Counted from the first letter of the stretch, positions 1 through 6,824 are shown. The stretch is DNA of 14,610 nt from Acetobacteraceae bacterium (GCA_030044345.1 JASHVY010000025.1:1-14610); one strand, 5' to 3'. Notes: generated by a model not told the origin, from the sequence alone. A program made the numbers and translations.

Positions 1-222
1 GAAGCCCACGAACGTGTTGAGAACGATGAAGACGATGTTGAGATCATCGACCAGGAAGAGCGCGCTCGGTGCCGGGCGATGGATGAGGAGAAGAAGCGAG
101 CCCGCGAAGCTCAGGAAGCTCGCGAGCCCGTTGATGCGCGCGGAAAGCCTATAGCCGGCGATGAGCGCGAGAAGGAAGGCGGCGGCGAGCGGCACGCCGA
201 GCACGGCGATGAGCGCGATCAT
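1..222 (-). CDS. hyfF: Hydrogenase-4 subunit F-like antiporter-type membrane subunit, N-terminal part only
   Basis: This is the first 74 codons of a gene running leftwards off the window. The ATG at 222-220 overlaps the hyfE stop in an ATGA, so the two are translationally coupled. The visible peptide starts MIALIAVLGVPLAAAFLLAL, a hydrophobic helix, followed by a second hydrophobic stretch and then LFLVDDLNIVFIVLNTFVGF. That last stretch matches the substrate-channel opening of NuoL/M/N-type subunits, where an LxVDxLN-like segment precedes TM3. Family knowledge: HyfF is about 520-530 residues, lies in the inner membrane and is one of the ion-translocating antiporter-like subunits of hydrogenase-4 and related complexes. 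The assignment rests on this N-terminus plus position directly after hyfE. A generic MrpD/NuoN-like subunit cannot be excluded from 74 residues. Confidence 0.8.
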   Translation of the reverse strand, partial: MIALIAVLGVPLAAAFLLALIAGYRLSARINGLASFLSFAGSLLLLIHRPAPSALFLVDDLNIVFIVLNTFVGF

Positions 223-878
223 CGCCGCTCTCCGCGGAAGGATTCGAGGGCGGCGAGATCGACCGAGTCGAACCGCTCGCGGATGCGGAAGAGGTAGATG
301 CCGATGACGATGAAGGCGATCAGCACCGAGAAGGCGACGCTGAGCTCGACGACGAGTGGCATGCCGCGCGCGCCCGCGGCGGCGAGGTCGATCCCGTTCT
401 CGAGCGAGAGGAAGCCCGCGACCTGACCGAGCGCATTGCGCCTTGTGACCATGATGAGAAGCCCGATCAGCACGACGGAGAGCGCGAGCGCGATATCCTG
501 CCGCGAGACCGGATCGGCCGCTGCCGTGACGGGCAGCATGACGCGGAGCGAAAGCGCGACGAGCGCCATGCCGGCGAACATGGTGAGCCCGATGCCGCCC
601 ACCGTCTCGACATTTCGGTGGATGCCGAGCCGCTCCACGATGCGGTCGAGCGCGCCCGGAATGACGAGCGCCTTGACGAGAAGCGCGATCGCGGCGGAGA
701 CGAAAAGCTCCGGCGCGGACTGGATATGCGCCTGCCAGGCCACCGCGAGGGCGAGGATGAAGCCGTGCAGGCGGAGCACATTGATGAGCGCGGTAAGCCG
801 GTCCTGGTAGAGCAGGAGAAGGCTCGCCAGCACCATCAGGCCGGCGAGCATATGCGCGATATCGAAACCGAGCCCCAT
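219..878 (-). CDS. hyfE: Hydrogenase-4 subunit E-like membrane protein (NuoK-like)
   Basis: A 219-residue, almost entirely hydrophobic protein with about six to seven predicted membrane helices, close to the roughly 216 residues of E. coli HyfE. The C-terminal half carries the family signature GFLSLENGI with Glu160 buried in a helix. In NuoK-like subunits such a glutamate belongs to the polar axis that carries protons through the membrane arm. Glu179 in the following helix is a second candidate. The tail after about residue 198 is charged and probably cytoplasmic. The start at 878 lies 2 nt after the hyfC stop, with a GGAG motif about 9 nt upstream inside hyfC. The stop overlaps the hyfF start. 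Expected role: small membrane subunit between the HyfC anchor and the antiporter-like HyfF in a hydrogenase-4-type complex. Family and context agree, so I am confident of the family but not of the electron donor. Confidence 0.9.
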   Translation of the reverse strand: MGLGFDIAHMLAGLMVLASLLLLYQDRLTALINVLRLHGFILALAVAWQAHIQSAPELFVSAAIALLVKALVIPGALDRIVERLGIHRNVETVGGIGLTMFAGMALVALSLRVMLPVTAAADPVSRQDIALALSVVLIGLLIMVTRRNALGQVAGFLSLENGIDLAAAGARGMPLVVELSVAFSVLIAFIVIGIYLFRIRERFDSVDLAALESFRGERR

Positions 879-880
879 CG

Positions 881-1825
881 TCAGAGACTCCGCGAGACAT
901 AGAGAAGGAGGGTCGCGAGCAGGCCGAGCATGAGGCCGGCGCCGAGAAGCTCGGGCACGCGGAAGACGCGCATCTTGGCAAGCGAGACCTCGAAGATGCC
1001 GAGCAGGACCGCGGCGATGCCGAGCTTGGCGGCGTAGCTTGCCAGACCGAGCAGGAAGCCTGTGGCGCCCGTGCCGCCGAGGCCGAAAGGAAAGAAGATG
1101 CAGATGATGATCGAGATCATGAGAAGGAGCTTGAGCGCGGCGGCAAGCTCGATCATCGCCAGGTGGCGGCCGGAATATTCGAGCACCATCGCCTCATGCA
1201 CCATGGTGAGCTCGAGATGGGTCGCGGGATTGTCGACCGGGATGCGCCCATTCTCGGCGAGGGCCACGATCCCGAGCGCGACGAGGGCGAGAGCGAAGGA
1301 GATGCGCAGGCCCAAGACCGGAGAGAGCATGAAGGCGGCGATCGAGGAAAGCTGGGTCGAGCCCGCGGTGATCGCGAGGGTCACGACGATCATCAGCATC
1401 GCGGGCTCGGCGAGCGAGGCGAACATCACCTCCCGGCTCGCGCCGATGCCGCCGAAGCTCGTGCCGATATCGAGCCCGGCGAGAGCGAGAACGAAGCGCG
1501 CGGAGCCGAGAAGTGCGGTGATGACGATGAGATCGCCGAGGCGGGCGAAAATGATGTGGGTGGAAAAGGTGGGAACCACCGACGCGGCCGCCCAGGTCAG
1601 GGCGAGGATGAGATAGGGCGCGGTGCGGAAGAGCCAGGAGGCGTTGTGCGCGAGCACGACCTCCTTGCCGAGCAGGCGGGCGAGCTGGCGATAGGGCTGG
1701 ATGAGCGGCGGACCTTCCCGGCGCAGGAACCGCGCCTTGACCGCGCGGACGATCCCGACAAGGCCGGGCGCGGCCAGCAGGACGAACGCCATCTGCAGCG
1801 CCTCGATCGCGACCGCGCCCATCAT
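881..1825 (-). CDS. hyfC: Hydrogenase-4 subunit C-like membrane anchor (NuoH/HycD family)
   Basis: A 314-residue membrane protein of the NuoH/HycD/HyfC family, the subunit that docks the peripheral hydrogenase module onto the membrane arm. The start is taken at ATG 1825-1823, whose ATGA overlaps the hyfB stop; a second ATG follows immediately (MMGAVAIEAL). The frame stays open for another 106 codons inside hyfB, but that upstream stretch looks like an arginine-rich shadow translation. Visible signatures are the cytoplasmic loop GPPLIQPYRQLARLLGKE (38-55) and the segment AENGRIPVDNPATHLELTM (190-208) followed by VHEAM. Both are hallmarks of the family, with acidic residues thought to link quinone or hydrogenase-site chemistry to the proton path. 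About eight hydrophobic helices surround them. The length matches the family (about 310-320). A HycD-type subunit of formate hydrogenlyase is the nearest alternative, but the hyfE and hyfF neighbours favour the Hyf type. Confidence 0.93.
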   Translation of the reverse strand: MMGAVAIEALQMAFVLLAAPGLVGIVRAVKARFLRREGPPLIQPYRQLARLLGKEVVLAHNASWLFRTAPYLILALTWAAASVVPTFSTHIIFARLGDLIVITALLGSARFVLALAGLDIGTSFGGIGASREVMFASLAEPAMLMIVVTLAITAGSTQLSSIAAFMLSPVLGLRISFALALVALGIVALAENGRIPVDNPATHLELTMVHEAMVLEYSGRHLAMIELAAALKLLLMISIIICIFFPFGLGGTGATGFLLGLASYAAKLGIAAVLLGIFEVSLAKMRVFRVPELLGAGLMLGLLATLLLYVSRSL

Positions 1826-3816
1826 TGAAGAAGTGCCAGCGAGAAAAGAAGCATGACGAGGGCGGCGAAGACGAAGAAGAGATAGCGGCGGATGGTGAGA
1901 AACTGGAGATGGTTGGCGGCCTCGGCGAGGCGCGCCACGGCGATGGCGACGGGATCGTAGAACATCTCCCAGAGCCGATCGTGCAGCACGTTCTTGATCT
2001 GCGCGGGCCCGGTCGCGCCGGGCGGCGGCATGCGCACGATGCTGGCGGCGCCGAAAAGGACGGGGCCGAAAACGCGGCGGATCGGCTCGGCGAAGCTGGT
2101 TGCCGTGTACTGCGTCACGGGGCGCGGATCCGGAAAGCCGCAATCCCAGGCCGGGGCGCGGCGCACCGCATGCGCGGCGAGATGGCGCGCGCCGGCAATC
2201 GCAAGAACCGTGACGGCCAGGATGAGAAGGAAGATCGCGGACCCGTCATAGGAGCTGCGGGCCGCGGCGACGGGAATGATGGTGCCCCAGGGAAGATGGC
2301 TTTGGGCGGGCATCGCCGCGCCGAGCAGCGCGCGGCTGACCGGGGCGAAGGCATTGATCACGGCAGCGGGGAAAATGCCGGCAAGGAAGCAGAGCACGGC
2401 GAGAATGCCCATGGCCGAAAGCGAGAAGCGATCGGTCTCGGCCGCTTCGGCGGCTTCCCTGGAGCGCGGGCGGCCGAGGAAGGTGATGCCGAAGGCTTTC
2501 ACGAAGCAGGCGGCGGCGAGCGACGCGGCGAGTGCCAGCAGCGCGCCGGCCACCGGGATGATGATTTTCGGGCCCCATTCGGGAAGGCCCGGCCCCAGCA
2601 GAATGGCCTGGAAGGTGAGCCATTCGGAGACGAAGCCGTTGAGCGGCGGCAGCGCGGAGATGGCCGCGCAGCCGATCAGGAAGAAGAAAGCCGTCTGCGG
2701 CATGCGATGGATCAGGCCGCCCCCTCGTTCCATGTCCCGCGTGCCGGTCGCCCGATCGACCGCGCCGGCGCCGAAGAAGAGCAGGCTCTTGAAGAGCGAG
2801 TGGTTGAGAACGTGAAAGAGCGCGGCGGTGAGGGCGAGCGCGGCCGCGGCCTCTTCGCCGCCGGCGGCGCGGAAGACCATCGCAAGCCCGATGCCGATGA
2901 AGATGATCCCGATATTCTCGACCGTGTGATAGGCGAGCAGGCGCTTCAGATCATGCTGCATCAGCGCGTAGAGCACGCCGAGCACGGATGTGATGCCGCC
3001 GAGCGCCAGCACGAGAAGACCGATCCAGCCGGGCGGGACGGGCAGAAGGCCGAAGGCGATGCGGAGAAAGGCATAGACCGCGACCTTCGTCATCACCCCG
3101 CTCATCAGCGCGGAGACCTGGCTCGGCGCGGCCGGATGCGCGAGCGGCAGCCAGGCATGGAGCGGGACGAGGCCGGCCTTCGCGCCCGTGCCGATCAGGG
3201 CGAGCAGCAGCGCGAGCACCGCGAGGCCGGGCGCGGGATGGGCGAGGCGCATAGCGGCGAATTCGTAGGAGCCGGCGGCGCCGGCGAGCAGGCCGAAGGA
3301 AAGGAGCAGGGCGAGGCCGCTGAGCAGGGCCATCACGAGATAGACATAGCCCGCCCGGATACTCTCGTGGTCGCGATGCTGCACGAGCACGAGCGCCCAG
3401 GAGGCGAGTGACATCAGCTCCCACGAGAAGAGGAAGGAGAAAGCGTCGGCGGCGAGGACGACGAGCTGAAGCGAGGCGAGAAAGAGCGGAAAGAAGGGCA
3501 GCACGCGGCCGGGCTCGGCCTCATGGCGCCCATAGCCGATGGCGAAGAGGCTCGATGAGGCGGCGCCGAGATCGACGACAAGGAGAAAGAAGGCGGAGAG
3601 CGGATCGAGCCGGAAATGCCAGCCGAGCCAGGGCAGCCCGAGCGGCAGGACGAGTGTCTCGGGGCGTGCCGGCAGCGAAATGAGGGCGAGAATCGCGGAG
3701 AGGAAAGCGACGAAGGATGCGATGGCGTAGAGGGATCGCCCCTGCCCTTTCACCACCGCACCAGCGAGCGCGAGGGCCAGCAGCACCGCGGTGCCGGCGA
3801 GAAGGATGAGGATCAC
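1822..3816 (-). CDS. hyfB: Hydrogenase-4 subunit B-like antiporter-type membrane subunit (NuoL/M family)
   Basis: A 664-residue, multi-helix inner-membrane protein, close to the roughly 670 residues of E. coli HyfB. It belongs to the NuoL/M/MrpA antiporter family and probably translocates ions for the hydrogenase-4-like complex. Visible family marks are Glu133 in FLFSWELMSLAS (the TM5 glutamate), Lys213 in GAKAGLVPLHAWLP (the TM7 lysine), Lys244 in GVMTKVAVYAFLR, the motif QHDLKRLLAYHTVENIG (about 287-303) and Lys343 in NHSLFKSLLFFGAGAV. So the charged residues expected for ion transfer are present. The C-terminal part has the HyfB-typical WDCGFPDPRPVTQYTATSF and a final hydrophobic helix near residues 640-664. 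It starts at GTG 3816-3814, overlapping the stop of the upstream XRE gene as GTGA, and its own stop overlaps hyfC. No break or missing key residue was seen. Confidence 0.95.
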   Translation of the reverse strand: MILILLAGTAVLLALALAGAVVKGQGRSLYAIASFVAFLSAILALISLPARPETLVLPLGLPWLGWHFRLDPLSAFFLLVVDLGAASSSLFAIGYGRHEAEPGRVLPFFPLFLASLQLVVLAADAFSFLFSWELMSLASWALVLVQHRDHESIRAGYVYLVMALLSGLALLLSFGLLAGAAGSYEFAAMRLAHPAPGLAVLALLLALIGTGAKAGLVPLHAWLPLAHPAAPSQVSALMSGVMTKVAVYAFLRIAFGLLPVPPGWIGLLVLALGGITSVLGVLYALMQHDLKRLLAYHTVENIGIIFIGIGLAMVFRAAGGEEAAAALALTAALFHVLNHSLFKSLLFFGAGAVDRATGTRDMERGGGLIHRMPQTAFFFLIGCAAISALPPLNGFVSEWLTFQAILLGPGLPEWGPKIIIPVAGALLALAASLAAACFVKAFGITFLGRPRSREAAEAAETDRFSLSAMGILAVLCFLAGIFPAAVINAFAPVSRALLGAAMPAQSHLPWGTIIPVAAARSSYDGSAIFLLILAVTVLAIAGARHLAAHAVRRAPAWDCGFPDPRPVTQYTATSFAEPIRRVFGPVLFGAASIVRMPPPGATGPAQIKNVLHDRLWEMFYDPVAIAVARLAEAANHLQFLTIRRYLFFVFAALVMLLFSLALLQ

Positions 3817-4067
3817 GGGGCGCGGTGGACGAGGCGAACGCCGCGGCCGCCGTCCGGGCTCGCGGCGCCCTCACCGATCAGCTCGACGCCGGCGAGGTTC
3901 AGCGCGGAGACGAGCTTCATCAGGGATTCGACCTGGCCGCGGATCACCCCCTCGCTCCCCTCCATCCGCTGGATGGTGGGGAGGGAAAGGCCCGAGAGCT
4001 CGGCCAACCGCTTCTGGTCGATGCCGAGCAGCGCCCGGGCAGCCCGCATCTGTCCCGCCGAGATCAT
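3813..4067 (-). CDS. Small XRE-family helix-turn-helix regulator heading the Hyf operon
   Basis: An 84-residue protein with a Cro/C1-type HTH covering about residues 5-60. The recognisable core is RAARALLGIDQKRLAELSG followed by LSLPTIQRMEGS, which contains the turn and recognition helix. The tail GVELIGEGAASPDGGRGVRL resembles the short C-terminal strand (GVxFI...GxGVRL) seen in many stand-alone alphaproteobacterial XRE proteins, so it is probably full length and has no sensor domain. It is the first gene of the Hyf-like operon: its stop overlaps the hyfB GTG start as GTGA, so hyfB translation is likely coupled to it. No Shine-Dalgarno motif precedes the ATG. A -10-like TCTAAT ends only 9 nt upstream, which suggests a leaderless or nearly leaderless message. 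An inverted repeat just upstream could be its operator. The regulatory target is inferred from position only; the protein class itself is clear. Confidence 0.88.
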   Translation of the reverse strand: MISAGQMRAARALLGIDQKRLAELSGLSLPTIQRMEGSEGVIRGQVESLMKLVSALNLAGVELIGEGAASPDGGRGVRLVHRAP

Positions 4068-4076
4068 GCGGCAGGC

Positions 4077-4103
4077 ATTAGAACTCTGGGTTCAGAGGTG
4101 CAA
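4077..4103 (-). promoter_or_regulatory. Candidate promoter of the XRE-hyf operon
   Basis: Read on the minus strand, TTGCAC (4103-4098) resembles a -35 box and TCTAAT (4082-4077) matches a sigma-70 -10 box at five of six positions. The spacer is 15 bp, shorter than the ideal 17. The -10 box ends 9 nt before the XRE ATG, so transcription would begin at or within a few bases of the start codon. This is assigned by eye; read-through from the upstream SDR gene could also serve the operon. Confidence 0.35.
4081..4097. promoter_or_regulatory. Inverted repeat, possible XRE autoregulatory operator
   Basis: CTCTG (4084-4088) and CAGAG (4093-4097) form a perfect 5-bp inverted repeat around GGTT. An overlapping pair, GAAC (4081-4084) and GTTC (4090-4093), gives a second dyad. 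The first dyad fills most of the spacer between the candidate -35 and -10 boxes, where a bound dimeric HTH protein would block RNA polymerase. Short dyads occur by chance, so position is the main support. Confidence 0.35.
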
Positions 4104-4150
4104 TGCGATGTCTCACATATCAGTTCATAGGGTTGGTAATAGGTCTCGGC

Positions 4151-4164
4151 GGCCGGGCCCGGCC
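4151..4164. repeat. Perfect 14-bp palindrome after the SDR gene, weak terminator candidate
   Basis: GGCCGGGCCCGGCC reads the same on both strands and begins 12 nt beyond the SDR stop codon. In RNA it could form a 5-bp GC stem with a 4-nt loop, and flanking GTCT (4143-4146) and AGAC (4165-4168) can extend the pairing across a bulge. No U-run follows on the minus strand, so it is at best a weak or factor-assisted terminator separating the catabolic cluster from the XRE-hyf operon. A protein-binding dyad is an alternative. Confidence 0.35.
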
Positions 4165-4175
4165 AGACGGGGGCC

Positions 4176-5096
4176 TCAGACGGGGTCCCAGGAAAAGACG
4201 TCCTCGCTGCGGTCGAGCGGGAGGAAGGAGGGTTTCAGCGCCGGCGCCGCGTATTCGGCGATCAATTCCGGCGTCCAACCCTCGGCGCGGTGGATGGAGC
4301 GGAGCGGACGGCTCTGGCTCATCAGGAAGATCTCGTTATGGCGGGTGGCGAAGATCTGCCCGGTGATGCCCTGCGCCGCGTCGGAAGCGAGGAACACCGC
4401 CATCGGCGCGTTCTTGTCCGGCGTCATCTGCTGAAGACGCGCGACGCGAGCCTGCTGCTCCGGTGTCTCGGCGGGGATGGAGCTGGTCATGCGGCTCCAG
4501 GCGAAGGGAGAGATGCAGTTGGAGCGGACATGGAAGCGCGCCATGTCGAGCGCGATCGATTTCGAGAGCGCGGCGATGCCGAGCTTGGCCGCCGAATAAT
4601 TCGCCTGGCCGAAATTGCCGATCAGGCCTGACGTGCTCGTCATGTGCACATAGGCGCCGCTCTCCTGCTTGCGGAAATGCTCGGCGGCGGCGCGGCTTGC
4701 GAAGAAGCCGCCATTGAGATGGACATCGATGACGGCGAGCCAGTCTTCGGGCGTCATGCGGTGGAAGATCGCATCGCGCAGGATGCCGGCATTGTTGACG
4801 ACGATATCGATCCGGCCGAAGGAATCGAGCGCGGCCTCGACGATTTTCCGGGCCGAGCCCCAGGACGCGACGGACTCGGTGCTGATGGCGGCCCTGCCCC
4901 CTCTCCGTTCGATGAGCGCCTTCGTCTGTTCTGCGGGGCTCGCGGAGCTTCCCTCGCCGGTGAGCGAGGCGCCGACGTCATTGACCAGCACGGCGGCGCC
5001 CGCTTCCGCCATCGCCACCGCGATCGCCCGGCCGATGCCGCCGCCGGCGCCCGTGACCAGCGCGACCTTTCCTTCGAGCATCGGCCGCTCCGCCAT
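4176..5096 (-). CDS. SDR oxidoreductase, (3R)-hydroxyacyl-CoA dehydrogenase (MFE-2) type
   Basis: A 306-residue short-chain dehydrogenase with all core marks: cofactor loop TGAGGGIG (15-22), NNAG (101-104), structural Asn128, and catalytic Ser154, Tyr167 and Lys171 in YSAAK. Asp40 at the end of strand 2 (VLVNDVG) suggests NAD+ rather than NADP+. The stretches VNNAGILRD and SGLIGNFGQANYSAAK are typical of the (3R)-hydroxyacyl-CoA dehydrogenase domain of peroxisomal multifunctional enzyme type 2 and its bacterial relatives. Its acyl-CoA-like substrate preference is inferred from that resemblance. The extra C-terminal part ending RSEDVFSWDP is shared, from memory, with stand-alone bacterial members; no hydratase or sterol-carrier domain follows. 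It is the last gene of the five-gene cluster, 48 bp after the GST gene, with a strong ribosome site. Expected reaction: oxidation of a 3-hydroxyacyl-CoA to the 3-keto form in the cytoplasm. The exact substrate is unknown. Confidence 0.88.
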   Translation of the reverse strand: MAERPMLEGKVALVTGAGGGIGRAIAVAMAEAGAAVLVNDVGASLTGEGSSASPAEQTKALIERRGGRAAISTESVASWGSARKIVEAALDSFGRIDIVVNNAGILRDAIFHRMTPEDWLAVIDVHLNGGFFASRAAAEHFRKQESGAYVHMTSTSGLIGNFGQANYSAAKLGIAALSKSIALDMARFHVRSNCISPFAWSRMTSSIPAETPEQQARVARLQQMTPDKNAPMAVFLASDAAQGITGQIFATRHNEIFLMSQSRPLRSIHRAEGWTPELIAEYAAPALKPSFLPLDRSEDVFSWDPV

Positions 5097-5100
5097 CCGT

Positions 5101-5107
5101 TCCTCCC
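5101..5107 (-). promoter_or_regulatory. Strong Shine-Dalgarno of the SDR gene
   Basis: On the minus strand GGGAGGA lies 4 nt before the ATG at 5096. It is the clearest ribosome site in the five-gene cluster and fixes the start. The 48-bp gap it sits in is otherwise unremarkable. Confidence 0.7.
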
Positions 5108-5144
5108 GTGCTTGTGAAGTCTTGTAAGCCGTAATGCCGAGCGA

Positions 5145-5816
5145 TCAGGGTGAGAGCGGCGGTGACAGGGCGCGGTCCGCATCCGCGATCTCCTCGGCGA
5201 TTTCGGCTGCCGCCGGCCGCGCCCCGACCCGCGCGTACCAGGCGGCAAGCGCGGGGGTTTCATCGAGGGGCGGGCCGCCGAGGCGATGCGCGTAGAGAAT
5301 CGCGACGAAGAGCGCGATATCGGCAACGGAGACATCGCCGCAGAAGAAAGGCTTTCCGGAAAGCTTCTGCGCCAGCGAATGATAAAGCGCGCGAATGGCG
5401 GTTTCCGCCTGCCTGCCCTCTTCGGTGCGACGCGCCCGCGTTTGCGGATCAGGGTGCGGCGCTTCGGTGCGATACATCAGCCGGCGCACTTCGCCGCTCA
5501 GGATCTCGTCCGCGTAAAGCTCGAGCAGGCGGCATTGCGCCCGCTCCGCCGGATCGGACGGATAGAGCGCGGGCTCGGGGTAGGCATCCTCCAGATATTC
5601 GAGGATCACGGTCGAATCGAAGAGCGCCAGATCGCCGTCGTACAGGACCGGGACCTGCCCTTTCGGATTGACCGCGAGCACGGCCGGGTGCTTCGGCGTG
5701 TATCCGGCTTCCTGGGAGAAGGGGACCATCTCGCGCTCATAGGCGAGGGATTTTTCGCGAAGCGCGATCTCAACCTTGCGGCCATAGAGGCTGAGGGGCG
5801 CGGTGAAGAGCTTCAT
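5145..5816 (-). CDS. Glutathione S-transferase family protein
   Basis: A 223-residue protein of the usual cytosolic GST length. The N-terminal thioredoxin-like domain (about 1-80) contains SLYGRKVEIAL, the cis-proline loop KGQVPVLYDGD and the glutathione-binding DSTVILEYLEDAYP, whose Asp-Ser-Thr holds the gamma-glutamyl end of glutathione. Ser9 is the likely activating residue; no cysteine is present there, unlike beta-class GSTs. The all-helical C-terminal domain carries the N-capping-type motif DVSVADIALFVAI. Family role: nucleophilic attack of glutathione on electrophiles, or in catabolic operons thiol-dependent isomerisation, dehalogenation or ether cleavage. Here it sits between a ketopantoate-reductase-family gene (24 bp gap) and the SDR gene (48 bp gap), which suggests a job in the same pathway rather than general detoxification. 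That job cannot be named. No strong Shine-Dalgarno was seen before the ATG. Confidence 0.88.
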   Translation of the reverse strand: MKLFTAPLSLYGRKVEIALREKSLAYEREMVPFSQEAGYTPKHPAVLAVNPKGQVPVLYDGDLALFDSTVILEYLEDAYPEPALYPSDPAERAQCRLLELYADEILSGEVRRLMYRTEAPHPDPQTRARRTEEGRQAETAIRALYHSLAQKLSGKPFFCGDVSVADIALFVAILYAHRLGGPPLDETPALAAWYARVGARPAAAEIAEEIADADRALSPPLSP

Positions 5817-5822
5817 GGCCCG

Positions 5823-5850
5823 TCATTCATCCCGCATCATTCATCCCGCA
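5823..5850. repeat. Perfect 14-bp tandem duplication across a stop codon
   Basis: TCATTCATCCCGCA occurs twice without spacer (5823-5836 and 5837-5850). The right copy holds the stop codon and last codons of the ketopantoate-reductase-family gene; the left copy lies in the gap before the GST gene. The stop would be in the same place with one copy, so the duplication looks neutral for the protein while adding 14 bp to the gap. Confidence 0.85.
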
Positions 5851-6818
5851 TCGCGCATGCGGACGCGCTGGCGCACCAAGCCGAGCACGGCGCGGGAGAG
5901 CGGCATATCCTGCCCGACCCAGCCGCCCATCTCGACCACCGCGCCGAGCAGCGCCTCGATCTCGAGCGGGCGGCCACGCTCGAGATCCTGCAGCATCGAG
6001 GGCTTGTGGCGGCCGACCTCGGCCGCGCCGGCGATCCGCTTATCGACATCGATCGCGAAGCGCACGCCGAGCTTTTCCGCAACCGCCTGGCCTTCCAGCA
6101 TGATCGCCCGCGCGGTCTCGCGCGTGTCGGGGTCGGTCGTCACCACATCGAGGCTGGCCGTGGTGAGCGTGCAGATCGGGTTGAAGGCCATGTTGCCCCA
6201 GAGCTTGACCCAGATCTCATCGCGCAGGCGCGGCCGCACCGGCGCCTTGAAGCCGGCGGCGATGAGAAGCTCGGAAAGCCGCTCGATGCGCGGGCTGCGC
6301 CTGCCGTCCGGCTCGCCCAGGCTGAACCGGTCTCCATAGCTATGGACGATGACGCCGGGCTCGGTGACCTCGGCGGCCGGGTAGATGATGCAGCCGATGG
6401 TCTGCGACGGCGGCAGGGCTTCCCAGAGCACGCCGTCCGGATCGACGGATTCGACGCGGCGATCGGTGAACGGCGCCGGAAGCCCGTAGCAATACCACCA
6501 GGGAACGCCGTTGACCGCGGCGACGATGACCGTTTCCGGCCCGATCAGGGGGCGAAGCTGCGGCAGGGAGGGCGCAAGCGAGTGCGCCTTCAAGGTGAGG
6601 ATGAGATAATCCTGCGGGCCGAGTTCACGCGGGTCTTCGGCAAGCGCGGGCTGGACGGTGAAGCGCTCCTCGCCGCTCACCAGCGCGAGGCCGTGGGCGC
6701 GCATCGCCGCGAGATGCGGGCCGCGCGCCACCACCGAGACTTTCGTGCCTGCCGCTTCGAGCCGGGCGGCCAGGAGGCCGCCGATGGCCCCGGCGCCGAA
6801 CACGCAGATGCGCGGCAC
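5841..6818 (-). CDS. Ketopantoate reductase (PanE/ApbA) family protein
   Basis: A 325-residue NADP(H)-dependent reductase of the 2-dehydropantoate 2-reductase family. The Rossmann motif GAGAIGG is at 8-14, with Arg32 at the end of strand 2 favouring NADPH. The catalytic domain shows Lys205 in WVKLWGNMAFNPICTLT, with Asn209 and Asn213 on the same helix, and Glu286 in RPLEIEAL. These correspond to the essential Lys, Asn and Glu of E. coli PanE. The segment VNGVPWWYCYG (102-112) marks a subgroup often found away from pantothenate genes. It starts at GTG 6818, 6 nt after the acyl-CoA synthetase stop. The usual role is ketopantoate to pantoate for CoA synthesis. Inside this catabolic-looking cluster it may instead reduce or oxidise another 2-keto/2-hydroxy acid, so I leave the symbol blank. 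The family is certain and the substrate is not. Confidence 0.88.
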   Translation of the reverse strand: MPRICVFGAGAIGGLLAARLEAAGTKVSVVARGPHLAAMRAHGLALVSGEERFTVQPALAEDPRELGPQDYLILTLKAHSLAPSLPQLRPLIGPETVIVAAVNGVPWWYCYGLPAPFTDRRVESVDPDGVLWEALPPSQTIGCIIYPAAEVTEPGVIVHSYGDRFSLGEPDGRRSPRIERLSELLIAAGFKAPVRPRLRDEIWVKLWGNMAFNPICTLTTASLDVVTTDPDTRETARAIMLEGQAVAEKLGVRFAIDVDKRIAGAAEVGRHKPSMLQDLERGRPLEIEALLGAVVEMGGWVGQDMPLSRAVLGLVRQRVRMRDAG

Positions 6819-6824
6819 GCAGCG

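Noticed and set aside
1826..2143. N-terminal extension of hyfC by 106 codons into hyfB
   Set aside because: The family start coincides with ATG 1825, which makes an ATGA overlap with hyfB. The upstream residues are a shadow of the hyfB coding frame.
1825..3411. A 528-codon plus-strand open frame opposite hyfB
   Set aside because: It has a low-complexity Glu/Arg/Gly-rich translation, no motif and lies wholly antisense to a well-supported membrane protein gene.
4143..4168. Strong intrinsic terminator after the SDR gene
   Set aside because: The GC palindrome can fold, but no U-run follows on the minus strand, so it is listed only as a palindrome with a weak terminator possibility.
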